This document shows, piece after piece, positions 48,805-61,600 of a DNA stretch of 64,000 bases. Position numbers and translations under genes: made by a program. The DNA comes from Cryptomeria japonica (taxonomy: Eukaryota; Streptophyta; Pinopsida; Cupressales; Cupressaceae), in assembly GCF_030272615.1 (NCBI RefSeq), contig NC_081406.1, positions 172,988,861 to 173,052,860 of the forward strand, written 5' to 3'. The notes beneath the pieces are model-generated. The model made no database searches. It saw nothing but the letters and a program-made list of their open reading frames with translations, and was not told where the DNA came from. Every line of letters starts with the position of its first letter. The first letter of the stretch is position 1.

Positions 48805-51800
48805 ATGACATCTTCATCCACTCCTGAATTTATTGCAAACCCTACTGTTGTTGAGGTTGTTAAGCGACCTAGACCCGTATTTCAGCTAGTTCCCAAAATT
48901 GCAAAGAAAGATGATAGCATAAGTGCATTCTTTCAAATTCCTAAAGGAGTAGTATATGTTGAAGACCCTAGGATATATATATACATTGTCATATTGATGA
49001 ACTAGGTGATGATGAAATTAAAAATATGTATAAGACTGTAATCTGTGATGATTCCGGAAATGTCAAACCTGAACATAAGATAGTAGAAACCTTAGGTTTC
49101 ACTGAAATTCTTAGTATCCCAGATTTTCCCAAGGATGTTATAAGGATTGTGTTAAGGTACATAGTGTATTTTTTCGGTTAGACTCTATTCATAAAATCAC
49201 AAAAGAAGCAGTAAAAGCTGTAATAGGGTTACCCTCCACTGGTAACAGACCAGACAAAACAAAGAAGGTCTTAAATGACATGGTGACAAACCTAACTGGT
49301 GCAACATTTGATAAGAGATCTCTAAGGGTAAACGATGTGAAGGATATAAATGTCAAATTTATCAATATGATCTTAGGTTATAAGGCTACACATGCAAATA
49401 GGTTAAACTCAATTTCTAGCCTATGTATCAAGAGTGCTTATGACATGGTCAATGATAATGCAAGGATAGACATATGTGAATGGCTTAAAGACAAGTTGAT
49501 AGACAATTTAGGAAAGATCAAAAGAGACAAAAAGGGAACATTCAGATTTGGAAACTTGCTTGTTTGTCTGATGCTATACATAACCAAACAGGTACCCAAT
49601 ATTGGTGCTAGAGATTTTGGATTTGATATACCGGTTGGAAAACAACTATCAAATCTATTGAACAATATGGGAGAAAACAGGGAGAAAAACATAAATGAGC
49701 ATTTTCAAGCACTAAAGGCTCAAATGAAAACTAGAGTAAGGTTATCACAAGCTATTGTGGACAAGTATCAAAAGGAAATCTGTTTTGTGATCAAGAAAGA
49801 TGAAATTTGGATGGAGGCAGTTATCCCTAGAACCATTTGGGTAACTGAAATGGGCTATGAAACAGATGACAACATCATAGAAACTTATGCAAAAGCCCTC
49901 CTTGAAGCTCCTAAGGAATCGGAAGAGAAAGTATTTTTAGTGCAGAAACAATTGAAAGCACAATACAATCAAGGAAAAGAGTTAAGACCATAGAAGCAGC
50001 CGTTAGAAAAGGAACCCAACAGGAAAAGGCAATCAAGGAAGATGTGTTAAAACAAACTGGTATAACTGAAAGTGAGTTGTAAGCACTTCAACCAGAAACA
50101 CATCTTTCACCGGTTGGAACTTCTTTTGAAAGTGACATACCTGCTGTAATCAAGAGAGTTGAGAGGAAAAGAAAACCTTCACCCGTGCCTTCTCCTACAC
50201 ATAAAAGGACAAGACAAAAGCAACAGGTAGTAATGCCTTTGACAAAGAAGATTACTCATAAGAAGAAGGTGGAACAAACTATTGCTCCTATTGACAAACT
50301 TCTTAGCGAAATAACAGAAGATGGTAAGCTGAAGAATATCAATAAAATATATAATACACTATTCGCTGATGATAAGGAAAGTATAGAGAACAGTGTAATT
50401 TTGCACTTAGATATATACAAGAAATTCTTAATTCAAGTTGTTGATGAAATTCCAAATGACTTGTATAGGAGATTAGAAGCTAGAAGATTATCTATTGTTG
50501 AACTAGATAAAAAGATTAAGATTGAAAAATTACTGGTAGTGCATCCAGTTAACTCACCTGATGAAATAGACAAATTAATTAGTGAGGCTAACAAGACAGT
50601 ATTTTATATTGCTCACCGACATGTAGCATTAATGGCACGCAGAGTAAAGGAAGTTTCTGAGGAAACTGTTGATGGATGGGATATTTTCTTTGTGGAGAAA
50701 GAAAAAGAGGAAGAATTACTCAGACCTAAAACTATCAAAGTATATCAAAAAGATAGAGAAAAGGGTAAAGGCAAGGTAGGTGGACCACCAAGTTTAAAAA
50801 TAATTGACAGTATGCCCCCACCTCCTTCAGATACTCCACCTGTAGATATCAGCGAAAATCAACCGGCCACTAAGAGTATGGAGACTTCGGTAGAAGATAC
50901 AAACCCTGAATCAGAAGTTTTGTATACAGTAAATGTAGATACTCAGGAAGTTAATGTCGTGGTTGACAGAGAGACCACTGAGGATAAGGAGAAAGATGTG
51001 AACACTGAGTCACTGGTTGCAGAGGTTGAATTAAACACAGAAAAGCCTACACAGACAGATCAACTAGCGAAGGATACCATTGAGAAACCGGTAGATACAA
51101 TAGATAAACCATCTGAAGAACCGACTAAGCAAAGTTCAAAGGCACAAACTGAGGAACCAGCAACTGAAAACTCAGAGAAACCTTCTGAGACATGGTTAGA
51201 GAAACCCAAACCAGTACAGGTTGAAGCACAGGTACAGATAGAGATAGTGCCTCTGGCACAAATTGAAAAGCCTAAACCTTTGTTTGTGGAAATGCAAACA
51301 CAAGCTGACCTACCAGAGGTCAAACAAAGCAAGGAAATAACTACAACCGGTAGCATGGCTATTGTAAAAACTGTTGGACAAACATCTGGTACAGCTATGA
51401 CAAAATTTAGACATACTAATGTAACTGAGGTCTTATTAGATTCAATAAAGAAGATCACGAAATGCAATGCACAAGCCTATAAGGCTATTGATGATACCAT
51501 ACCAATTGTCAAATTGATAGCACCAAAGTGCAGTGTTGAGGATAAAGATTCTTTAGGTCAACTAGACACATTGTCTAAGTTTATCACCGGCAACCTAATA
51601 ACTATTGATCAAATGAATGAGGATACATTTAAGGAGAGACTAATAAAAGAAAAAGAGAAATTCTTTGAGGATATTGTAAAGAAAAACAAGGAAGGAATGG
51701 ACACCCTTTTACCGGAACTTGGAGAAATAATCTATGACTTCAAGAAACTATACAGGGACACCTGCAAAACAAATGTTTTAAACGAGGATCTTGACAAGGC

Positions 51801-52212
51801 GATTAGAAAAGCACAAGAGAAAATAAATAATATTGCTAACAATCTGATTGGCACATCAGATTCATTTTTGGAATTAGAAAAGAAAATTGCAGAGCGGGAA
51901 GAGAAAATCAAGAAATTGGAGAAAGACAAACAGGAAATAAAGGACAAGGCAAAGGACTTAAAATGCATACTTAGCCCAAGACTAGAGTATCTTATTTCTT
52001 TAAGAAAAGAAATATCTGAGGCTCTGGTTCCCAAACTGAAGACACTAGAAGAGCAAGTGCACATACTCACCAGTATAGTGCAAAGAACACAAGAGGCAAT
52101 AAAAGACTGCAAAACATTCTGCAATGGCATAAATTTAGTTTTGACAGATATCTTTCATATTGTAACCCACCTGTTACAAGAATCCAAGTGGGACTCCACT
52201 GACAGCGAATGA
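48805..52212 (+). pseudogene. Element A ORF2: long protein of unknown function, 3' two-thirds intact
   Basis: It starts MTSSSTPEFIANP at 48805 and is disrupted by frameshifts near 48990 and 49165 and by stops near 49991 and 50080. From 50185 to TGA 52210-52212 it is open for 675 codons. Layout by comparison with B: an N-terminal globular region (GVVYVEDPR, VKAVIGLPSTG, GYKATHANRLN, FGNLLVCLML, PRTIWVTEMGYETDD), a basic linker (KRTRQKQQ, KKITHKKK), a helical region (LYRRLEARRLSIVELDKKIK), a Pro/Glu/Thr-rich linker, and a C-terminal coiled coil (ELEKKIAEREEKIKKLEKDK). No transmembrane segment, protease, RT or integrase motif is visible. The N-terminal half resembles what are loosely called plant transposon proteins, but I cannot assign it. 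Confidence 0.75.
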
Positions 52213-52391
52213 CAACCTTTGTCATTGATGTCAAAGGGGGAGTAGTGGGATGAGAAAAATGGTCAGATAAAGGACATCATCTGCTCAGGGGGAGCATACA
52301 GTTTTGGAAAAACATTTTGGCAGACTATTTTTGGATATCATTTTTTTTTGGACACTTTTTTATTTTTCTCATGAGTGTTGCCATCAATGCC

Positions 52392-52403
52392 AAAGGGGGA
52401 GAT
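52392..52403 (+). promoter_or_regulatory. Polypurine tract of element A
   Basis: AAAGGGGGAGAT ends directly at the 3' LTR. A second AAAGGGGGAG lies upstream at about 52233. Confidence 0.88.
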
Positions 52404-53189
52404 TGTTAGCAAATGCACACTCCAATGAGAAATTGTAGCTGATTGAAGGTTTTTTCATTGATGGAAACCTTGCAATCATATGATATCGGAAAGACAGAAT
52501 ACCGGCATCGGCAACGACAAACTCTACACCGACACACAGAACACTGATAGTGAAAGGAAAGACATCGGCATCCTGGCCGACAAGAATTTTGTTTAAAATG
52601 TATTTTGTAATTAATTGTAAAATCACTGTAAACCGACATGGTGAGTTGTAATATGACTCATATATGTATGAGATCATTGTAGATCATTTTTTAATAAGGA
52701 GATAGGCGAAAATAATGCAGACCTAATATGTGAATTATAGGTTAAGTGTTTATGTATGTAGTAGAGCTTAAACCGGTACTGGATCTGGCATAGCAGATTC
52801 TAATTTGAAGCAGTACAAGAGATTGGATTAATATAATCCATTTTTGTAAGTCAGTGTGATTTCTTTTGTAATTGAGCAGTGAGCTCTGGGCACTTGGCCT
52901 TCTTGCATGTGCAGGACCCTATTGTAAGGGTAATATTCCCTTATTGGCCAGTAAGTGAATATTGTGGGTCACAAATCTCACTGAGGTTTTTACCACACCG
53001 GGTTTCCTCGTTAAAATACTGTGTTATGGTGTTCTTCTCATGTGGTTGTTGTTATTGTTATTTATTGCATTATTTCTGGTTTACCAGTACATAGTTTTAA
53101 CATGCTTTTCATGTTTTAAATCAAGTAAATCTACACACTGGTTAGATACTGATTTACCCCCCCTCTCAGTATCTTTGGGAATCCTAACA
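52404..53189 (+). repeat. 3' LTR of element A
   Basis: 786 bp, TGTTAGCAAATGC...GGGAATCCTAACA. Numerous substitutions relative to 46533-47315 show long residence in the genome. Confidence 0.92.
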
Positions 53190-53261
53190 GTTAATACAAT
53201 AAACATCTTAATTTGTAATTAGAGTAGTAATTAATGTAACCTTTTTTGTTAATATTTTAGA

Positions 53262-53743
53262 GCATGTAGTCGGTGGTGACCAAGTGGAGCATGATCTGGG
53301 TACACAACATCAGGAACGTGATGTTCCCCAATCAGGTAAAGAGGACCAATGTTATTCCTTTAAACAAATATAATTGCAATTGGTGTTCAACATTAATGTA
53401 ACCTTTAGTATTTCAACTCCAGGTGATCTAGAGGGTGTTCAACATGTTGAGGTTGAGGATAGACAAAATGATGTGGCTCCATCAGGTAAAGAGTGCAACA
53501 TTTATGTTCTCTAAATTAACAAAATACTTGTAACAATAATAGTTTTTTTTTTACTTTAACCCATTTCTTTGTTATTGCAGAGGACCCCCCTTTGCTTCAG
53601 TGTCCTCGTCCTCAGTATAGGACTAGGCATACATCAAGATCACGAGCAGAGGGAAGAACAACTATGGAGGGGGGAAATGATGAAGAAACTGATGTTCCAC
53701 TTAGTTTTTTCATAGCTTCAAAGAAAAACCAAAAAAACAAATG
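53262..53743 (+). pseudogene. CACTA-region second gene, 3' exons beyond element A
   Basis: Three exon-like blocks bounded by splice signals: about 53262-53335 (EHVVGGDQVEHDLGTQHQ), 53423-53485 (GDLEGVQHVEVEDRQNDV) and 53581-53743 (CPRPQYRTRHTSRSR...PLSFFIASKKNQKN), ending at TGA 53741-53743. The acidic and Gln/His-rich style matches the exons before element A (46400-46490). The TTGTTATTGCAG acceptor at 53580 is clear. The gene tail is therefore separated from its upstream part by a 6.7-kb intronic insertion. Confidence 0.5.
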
Positions 53744-54912
53744 ATTGTAATCTACCTTATTTGATAATGACTGATTTTTATGTGTTAATGAATGTAATTA
53801 TGTGCTAATGAATGGTTATGAATGATATGTGTTAATTAATATTGATGAATGTTGCATGTTAATTAATGTTAATCAATGTTACATGTTAACGAATGTTATG
53901 TGATATTAATGAATGAATGTTATATTTTATTAATGGTAGAAAGATTAAATGTTATAAGATGTTAACTGGAAATTTAGAGTGATGTTGGGGGGGGGAGGGG
54001 CCAAATGAGCTTCCACCTTCATGTGGTTGGCCCTGTTAAGTAGATAATATTAAACTATTCTCAAAACCAAACGAAGCTCAACAAGATAGCACACTTTTCA
54101 ATATTTCATTATGTTGCACAATTAATCTTATTGAATCTTAATTGCAGGGTCCAACAAAGCCAACATGAACAACAACACCACAAGTTGATGGGTACAATGA
54201 ACTCCCATATTGTCTTGTATGTACACTAACAGTATGAGTTGCTTCTAGTGTTGATATCCATGGCGGGACTGCAAAAGTTATGAATATGCCTCATCCTTAT
54301 AAGTTTTTTTATTACTTGTCATTTTCTTTAGCATTTTGTTACTTCATGAATGAGATGTTTTCAGATGTCTATTCCATGAATACCTCTCTATTGTATGCTT
54401 CATGATCGATGTGTCTTCAACATGTACACTCCATGAGAACCTTTCTCATATATGATTGTACCTTATGTGTATTTATTTGTTACTTCATGGTTTACATGTA
54501 TGATCCATGCCTTGCATGTATTCATATGTATGGGTTGTGCTTTACATATCTCCTTCATGCCTTATGAGCATTACTTCATGCCTTGCAATCTTCTCAAAAT
54601 ATTGCAAAATCATTCAACAAGAAAAAGAGTAGTAGAGGCTACATACCAAAATAAATTAGATCTCCCTCTTTATTTCTACACTTTCTTCCCTATTTTCTTC
54701 CTCCCTTCTTTATCACTTCCCTTTTTCTTTATTTTTCCTTGAGATAACTAACCTTTTCTCCTTAATGTTCTTCATAAATCCAAAGGCTCCTTTACACTCC
54801 CCCACTTTACATCCATGGCAACTACCTCCATAGCTTCACTTAGTGTGAAGTAATTATTCTCCTCTACCATGGCCTTCATATATCTTTCATATATCCTTTC
54901 ATATATTACCAT

Positions 54913-54953
<41 letters not shown>

Positions 54954-56284
54954 CCTCATTCTAAGACTTTGAATTTGCCTCTTCTACCTCATTATGTGAC
55001 AAAAAAATGTGAGGATTTAAGAGAAGCTTCAAATTATAATAGCCCTAAGCATTGGTTCAAAAAGAGTGTCATATTATGCCTCCTAGATTGGATGGCTATG
55101 ATCCTCATCACACTATTAAGCTTTTTCCTCCTCACTGGATTGTTTGCACTCGTGATGATAGAATTGTGAAGATTATATTTCAACAATATTTCTTTTTTTT
55201 TTTCTCGCTTCTGATTCAACTCTTTATATGTCCTAAAATTGTATGAGCCTAATAGCTTTTACTCTTGTTGATAGTTTGGTGGCTCTGAAAAATGGCTCGT
55301 TCAAAGAAGCGTGATCCTTGTAATTTTGGCCTTCCATGATGTGAAAAAGAGCTTATGTTATGAATAATGGTCCAGATGATTTAGTTATTTCTTATTATGT
55401 TGAGTATGAGTAAATTTGGGATTCCTTGGCTATGGTCACTATTTTGTACTAACTATTTTCATTTAGTGTGATTTGAGCATGGACTTCAAGTAATCATGAG
55501 GGTGGAAACAATCTTCAAGTGTTAGGGGGTACGTAGCCTTGACCAACGGATGAAAGTATCGAGAAAGTACAGGGGATTAATGTGTAGATCAATGCATCAT
55601 TCACCTGTTAATTCCTAGCAACATTCTCAAATAAACAAGCAAAGAGGTATGTTGAGTGCATATATACTTTTTATGTTGCCATGATATAAGTAAGATATCA
55701 AACATGTAACTTAGATTGATTTGCAATTTCATTCATAAATATTAGATCTTCCTTATGGATTTTTGAATGCATAATCTCTCGTTGATTTCAATATCTTTAT
55801 TCCAAGTACTCTTTTCAGCATGAAACTCCACTCATTGAGGTCTCTTACTAAATGCAAGTCAGTTATCCTATCAATGATGATATGTTTTGCATGCATTTTA
55901 TGGGGAAATCTTATTAATAGCTATGGTTGGGTTGTTCATTGTTTTATGAAAATATATACAAGTAGATTGGGACATTAGAGTTATAAACACCGTAAATTGT
56001 GTTTGAGATCATTGTCCTAATTGTAACAGTCAACTACCATTGGCCCAAGGCCACACAAACACTGCTGTGACACCAAGGTTTGTGCATACTGGTGTAAGGG
56101 ATACTCTTAGGACATTTCATTACCATTACATATACACACCTAGTGGGGTTTCCAAACACAACTTGTTTGAGTAGGTAGTATCACTGGTAAACTTGTGATT
56201 GTCACAATTGGTACCCTTAGGACAGTCATTAATATTTGGTCTATGGCACTTTTTTATGGCTTCTAAATGCTTGTATGGGGTGTG
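53744..56284. other. Region between the CACTA-derived gene and element B
   Basis: No recognised gene. It contains repeated AATGTTA(C/T)(A/G)TG-type words at 53760-53940, a G-run near 53990, a (TA)n tract at about 54917-54950, and short T-rich ORFs without motifs. The expected CACTA terminal repeats were not found. Confidence 0.5.
54917..54950. repeat. (TA)n microsatellite
   Basis: About 16 uninterrupted TA units. Confidence 0.95.
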
Positions 56285-56289
56285 CATGG

Positions 56290-57148
56290 TGTTGGCATAT
56301 GGACACTCCAATGAGACATTGTGTGTGATTGAAGGTTTTGTCATTGATGGCAACCTTGCAATCCTATGGCACCGGCAAGACATTATACCGGCTAAGCATT
56401 ACACATGCAACCTTGCAATCCTATGGCACCGGCAAGACATTATACCGACAAAGCATTATTCAAACAAGACAGTGCACCAGCATCAGCAAGATCAATCTAC
56501 ACCGACACTGGCACAGAAGAGAACATGTATACCGGCACAGAGGCCGACAAGATTTTGATATGTAATATTTTGTTTATTATTGTAAGCCGACTTGGCAAAT
56601 TGTAAAATGACTCTTGTATGTAAAAGAGATCATTGTAGACATTTGTAGGATATGGATAGGAAGCATAAATAAATTATAAGGCAGACCTAATGTGCGAATT
56701 GTAGGTCAAGGGTATATGTAAAGAACAGAGAAAGAACCGGTACTGAATTTGGCATTGAAGATGCTATTGTAAAGCAGTACAGAATATTGGATTTGTGTAA
56801 ATCCTTATTGTAAGTCAGTGTGACTTCTTATTGAGCAGTGAGCTCTAGGCAGTTGGCTTTCCTGCATGTGCAGGCCCCTATTGTAAGTAATATTCTCTTA
56901 TTGGCCAGTAAGTGAATATTGTGGGTCACAAATCCCACCGAGGTTTTTCGCACACCGGGTTTTCTCGTTAAACATCTTGTGTTATGGTGTTCTTTTCATG
57001 TGGATGTTTTTTATTCTGTTATTTACATTAATTCTTGCATACCGGTATACTGTTACTTTATGTTCTGCATATTCAGTTTTAAGAAAATTACATTACCGGT
57101 TAGATACTGATTCACCCCCCCCTCTCAGTATCTGTGGGAACCCTAACA
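56290..57148 (+). repeat. 5' LTR of element B
   Basis: 859 bp. Two copies of a 57-bp unit (from 56352 and 56409) contain CCTATGGCACCGGCAAGAC. The TATA-like site reads TATGTAAAA at 56617-56625, whereas the 3' LTR has TATATAAAA. The C-rich tract before CTCTCAGTATCTGTGGGAA is shared with A. Confidence 0.94.
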
Positions 57149-57150
57149 CT

Positions 57151-57162
57151 TGGTATTAGAGC
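57151..57162 (+). promoter_or_regulatory. Primer-binding site of element B
   Basis: TGGTATTAGAGC follows the LTR by two bases and differs at one base from the initiator tRNA-Met site. Confidence 0.88.
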
Positions 57163-57219
57163 CTGGTCCTCTATTTCCAAAAGCCTAACAGCTTGAGGAA
57201 GATCTTGACATCGGTAAAG

Positions 57220-58374
57220 ATGGAAAATCTGATGAAGCAACTTGAAGGAGCTCTTACTGACTATGATGCAGAGAAGTTGAAAAATATTAAATTAGAAGAT
57301 GATTTAAAAGCAGCTCAGGACATTATTCAGGCACTTCAAGAAAATCTTACTATTACAAGAAATAAGAGAAGAGAACTTTGTGAAAAATTGCAAAATGAGA
57401 ATGATGAAAAGGAATCACTAAATGATATGATAAGCAAATTGAAACAAGAGATGATGACAACAAAAAATGAAATGCAGGATATGACTATGAGATTTTGCAA
57501 AGAGATTGAGGACAGAAAGAAGAATGAAGAAGAATTGACCAGAGGACTAAGTGATGCAGCAAATGAGAACACAAGACTTAGGTATGAAAATGACATGTTG
57601 AAAATTGATCTGATGCATATTCAGAATGACTCAAATGAACTAATGAGACAAAAAGAAATCTTGGAAAGGGAATTGGAAACTACACATCAACACAAAGAAA
57701 AATTCAAGAAAAGCTCAGAAGAACTCGGTACCTTATTAAAGATTCAAAACCCCAAAGGTGACATTTCTGGAATTGGATTTGAAGTTGGGGAAAGCTCCGG
57801 TACTGCAAATAACCAGGATCACAACAAACCGGTAAGACTTTCTAATACTTACAAATTCAATGGAAAATGCTTTAACTGCAATAAATTTGGTCATAGGGCA
57901 AATGGATGTAGATCTAGGAATTATCAAAACATCAATCCTCCCACCGGTCAATGTTCCAAACGCAACAAAATTGGTCATAACTCTGAAAATTGCAGAATGA
58001 ATGTAAGATGTTATGTTTCTGGAAGATTTGGTCATTTATCAAATAAATGCAGAACACAAACCGGCATAGGTTATGGGAAAGCTATTCAGAAAAATAATGT
58101 AACTTGTTATGCATGTAACAAGATTGGTCATATTGCTAAATTTTGTAGAAGTAAAGGTACACCGGTAGATAACAAAAGCACTAGTTTGAAAGGTAAAGAA
58201 AAGGTTGAAGAAGTTAAGGAAGAATTTTCAAAGCAATGGATTAGAAAAGGTAATCTAAATATTGGGGATAGTCCTCCACCGGTAGAACCAACAAATGCTC
58301 CACCGGCAGGACAGTATGATGCTCCACTGGCAGGACAAAGCAATGCTCCACCGGTAGGATGTTCATCAAATTGA
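57220..58374 (+). CDS. Element B ORF1: intact Gag-like protein, 384 aa
   Basis: I place the start at ATG 57220 (MENLMKQLEGAL); upstream in-frame codons lack ATG. Residues 1 to about 170 are a long Glu/Lys/Asn-rich coiled coil (KLKQEMMTTKNEMQDMTMRF). Residues 217-309 hold four CCHC-type boxes: CFNCNKFGHRANGC, CSKRNKIGHNSENC (second Cys now Arg), CYVSGRFGHLSNKC (second Cys now Ser) and CYACNKIGHIAKFC. A tail with PPPVEPTNAPPAG and similar Pro/Ala repeats ends the protein. The likely role is RNA binding and particle assembly, inferred from the knuckles. The ORF is open, but two knuckles are damaged. No UBN2 Gag domain and no fused protease are seen. Confidence 0.88.
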   Translation: MENLMKQLEGALTDYDAEKLKNIKLEDDLKAAQDIIQALQENLTITRNKRRELCEKLQNENDEKESLNDMISKLKQEMMTTKNEMQDMTMRFCKEIEDRKKNEEELTRGLSDAANENTRLRYENDMLKIDLMHIQNDSNELMRQKEILERELETTHQHKEKFKKSSEELGTLLKIQNPKGDISGIGFEVGESSGTANNQDHNKPVRLSNTYKFNGKCFNCNKFGHRANGCRSRNYQNINPPTGQCSKRNKIGHNSENCRMNVRCYVSGRFGHLSNKCRTQTGIGYGKAIQKNNVTCYACNKIGHIAKFCRSKGTPVDNKSTSLKGKEKVEEVKEEFSKQWIRKGNLNIGDSPPPVEPTNAPPAGQYDAPLAGQSNAPPVGCSSN

Positions 58375-58680
58375 AGAAAATTCTCTTGAGGGTTTGGCAA
58401 TCAAATGACACATGTGCTATTATTCCCTCGGTTAGAGAAAAGAAGTTGAAAATCATTCATTACCGGCAAATAAAGTTAAGCTAATACATTACCGGCAAGC
58501 AATTAATGTGGTAGGTAGCAGAAAAGACTTTATAAAATAAGGTTTTTGGCTCCATTTCATTTCACTGTGAATTCAAACTTTCAGAGAGCGCAAAGATTTC
58601 CGAGCTAAGGCATTTCGAGCGAAGAGGCAAAGCACTTCAGCAATCAATCCATCCAAGGGCAGAAAAAGGTATTTATCATC

Positions 58681-61600
58681 ATGGCATCTTCCTCTGCACC
58701 TAAATTCATAGCAAACCCTATAGTAGTCGAAGTTATAAAACAACTTGGGCCCGTGTTTCGGCTAGTTCCCGAGGTAGCTAAGAAAGATTACAACACAGGT
58801 GTTTTTTCAAAAATTCCAAAAGGTGTTGTTTATGTAGAAGACCCTAGAATGTATAGTCATTGCAACATAGAGGAATTAGGTGATGAAGAAATAAAAAACA
58901 TGTATAAATCTGTTATATGTGACAACTCCGGGAATGTGAAACCCGAACATAAAATTGTTGAAACCCTAGGATTCACTGAAATCCTCTCCATTCCTGAATT
59001 TCCCAAGGAAGTGGTTAGGATAGTTTTAAGTAGGGTACATGGTTCATTCTTTTGGCTTGACTCAGTGCATAAAATTACAAAGGAAGTTGTGAAAGCAGTA
59101 ACAGGGTTACCCTCCACCGGTAGCAGACCTGACAAAACCAAGAAGGTTTCCAATGACTTGGTAACAAACTTAACTGGTGCAACATCCGACAAGAGATCAT
59201 TGAGGGTTAATGGTGTGACCGATACAAATGTTAGATTTGTTAGCATGATTCTAGGTTACAAAGCAACTCATGCTAATAGGCTTAACGCAGTTTCTAGTTT
59301 ATGCATAAAGAGTGCTTATGACATGGTTAAGGACAATGTAAAAATTGATATCTGTGAATGGTTAAAGGATGAGTTAATTGACAATTTAGCAAAAATCAAG
59401 AAGGATAAGAAAGGAACCTTTAGATTTGGAAATTTACTTGTATGTTTAATGCTACACATAACCAAACAGGCTCTCGGTATAGGCAACAAGGATTTTGGAT
59501 TTGACCTACCGATAGGAAAACAGTTATTTGACTTATTCAACAACATGGGTGAAAACAGAGAAAAGAATATCAATGAGTATTTTCAAGCACTAAAGGTCAA
59601 AATGAATAAAAGAATCAGACTATCACAGGAAATTGTCAACAAATACAAGGATGACATATGTTTTGTAATAAAAAAGGATGAGATCTGGATGGAAGCAGTC
59701 ATCCCAAGGACAGTCTGGGTAACAGAGATGGGGTATGAAACAGATGACCACATAGTGGAGACTTATGCCAAAGCACTTCTGGAAGCCCCCAATGAACCAA
59801 AGGAAGAAGTATTTGGTAGTGCTGAGACCATTGAAAGTCAAATTCAATCTAAAAAGAGAGTGAAAAAGGTTGAGGCATTTGTGAGAAAAGGAACCAGACA
59901 AGCAAAAGCCATAAAAGAAGATGTATTAAAGAAAACCGACATACCTGAAGATGAGTTGGCAGCCCAACAACCTGAAACTCATCTATCACCGGTATGCACT
60001 TCCTCAGAAGGAGATATGCCAACAACTTTCAAAAGAGTTGTCAGGAAAAGAGACCCCTCACCGGTAACCACTCCTTCACCTAGAAGGACAAGACAAAAGC
60101 AACAAGCTGTGAGATCTTCAGTCAGGAAAGTCACCTAAGAAGAAGTTGACCCCCAAAAAGAAGAAGAAAATAAACACTGACTTGGCCCCTCTTGACATAT
60201 TAATGAATGAGATTACAGAGGAAGGAAAATTGAAAAACATAGGGAAAATCTATGACACCCTATCAGATGATGAGAAAGGATAAGTTGAAGAGAGTGTCAT
60301 ATTACACATGGACATGTATAAAAAGCTTTTTTTGCATGTCCTAAATGAAATTCCTGATGAACTATATAAAAGACTTGAGGCCAGAAGGCAAGGAATAGTT
60401 GAGTTGGATAAGAAAATAAAAATAGAAAAATTACTTGCAGTATACCCGATCAACTCTCCTAAGGAAATTGATGATCTGATAGCTCAGGCCAACCGGACAG
60501 TTTTTTCCACTGCACACCGGCAAATATCACTAATGGCAGGTAGAGTTACTGAAGTTTCAAAGGAAACAGAAGATGGTTGGGATACATTCTTGGTTGAAAA
60601 GGAAAAACAAGAAGAATATAGGAATCCCAAGCCCATTCTGGTATATCAAAAGGACAAAGGGAAAGGTAAAGTTGGTGGACCACCAAGTATCAAGATTAGA
60701 GACAACTTACCCCCACCTCCTTTAAATACTCCACCAGTAAAAACAACAACAGTAGAAGATCAACCGACAGTTGAGAGTATGGACATAGAGGATAATAATC
60801 CTAATCTTGAAGTCCTATATACTGTGAATGTTGATACTCAGAAAATCAACATAGTGGTAGATAAGGATACACCAGATAAATCAGGAAAAACAGAGCAACC
60901 GACAGCAGATTCAGAGAAAAAGATGGAATCTGGAACATAAACAGAGAAACCAACAGAGTTAAAGGCTCTAGAACAGATGCCACCGTTAAGAAATGATGCA
61001 GGAAAACCAATGCTTAAAGAGATGGAGACACAAATAGACCTACCAGAGGTCAATACTAGCATGGTCACTTCCACCGGCACTCAGTTTGTTGGATCACCAT
61101 CAAATGTAACAGAGGTATTGCTTGAATCTATCAAGAAAATAACTAATTATAGCTCTTAAGCTTATAAAGCGATCGATGATTCAATTCCAGTTTTGAAATC
61201 AATAGCTCCCAATTGTAATATAGCCAACAAAGATTCTTTAGGCCAGTTGGATACACTTTGTAAATATATTTCTGGAAATTTTGAGCAAACAGAGGTAGAA
61301 TTTGTAAAGGAAAGTGTAGAAAAAGAGAAACATAAATTCTTTGAGGAAGGAATAAAGAAGAGCAACAGGGAATTTGACACACTTATACCGCAACTGTGCA
61401 ATTTATTGAAAGAGCACAAAACTCTGTACAAAGACACCTGTAAGATAAAATTTTTAACCATAGATGTAGACAAAAAGATGAGCAAGGTGCAGGAAGAGAT
61501 AAATAAACTTGCAGATAATTTTGTTAACTCACTCGATGCATTATCAGTTTTTGAGGAAAAGATAACAAATTTTGAGGAAGAATTGCTCAAATTAGAAAGA

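Larger units (their letters stand above)
46533..53189 (+). mobile_element. Element A: LTR retrotransposon without pol, older copy
   Basis: It is 6,657 bp with LTRs 46533-47315 and 52404-53189, each TGTT(G/A)G...CCTAACA. The flanks ATTAA (46528-46532) and GTTAA (53190-53194) fit a 5-bp target duplication with one mutation. It has an initiator-Met-like PBS and a PPT. Internal coding is a Gag-like ORF1 and a long ORF2 only; no protease, integrase, reverse transcriptase or RNase H motifs occur in the 5.1-kb interior. In the first 180 bp the LTRs differ at roughly one base in eight, so the insertion is old. It lies in an intron of the CACTA-region gene. Confidence 0.9.

Noticed and set aside
37824-56284. 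CACTA terminal inverted repeats bounding the transposase genes
   Set aside because: No CACTAC...GTAGTG pair found by eye, so element borders are left undefined.
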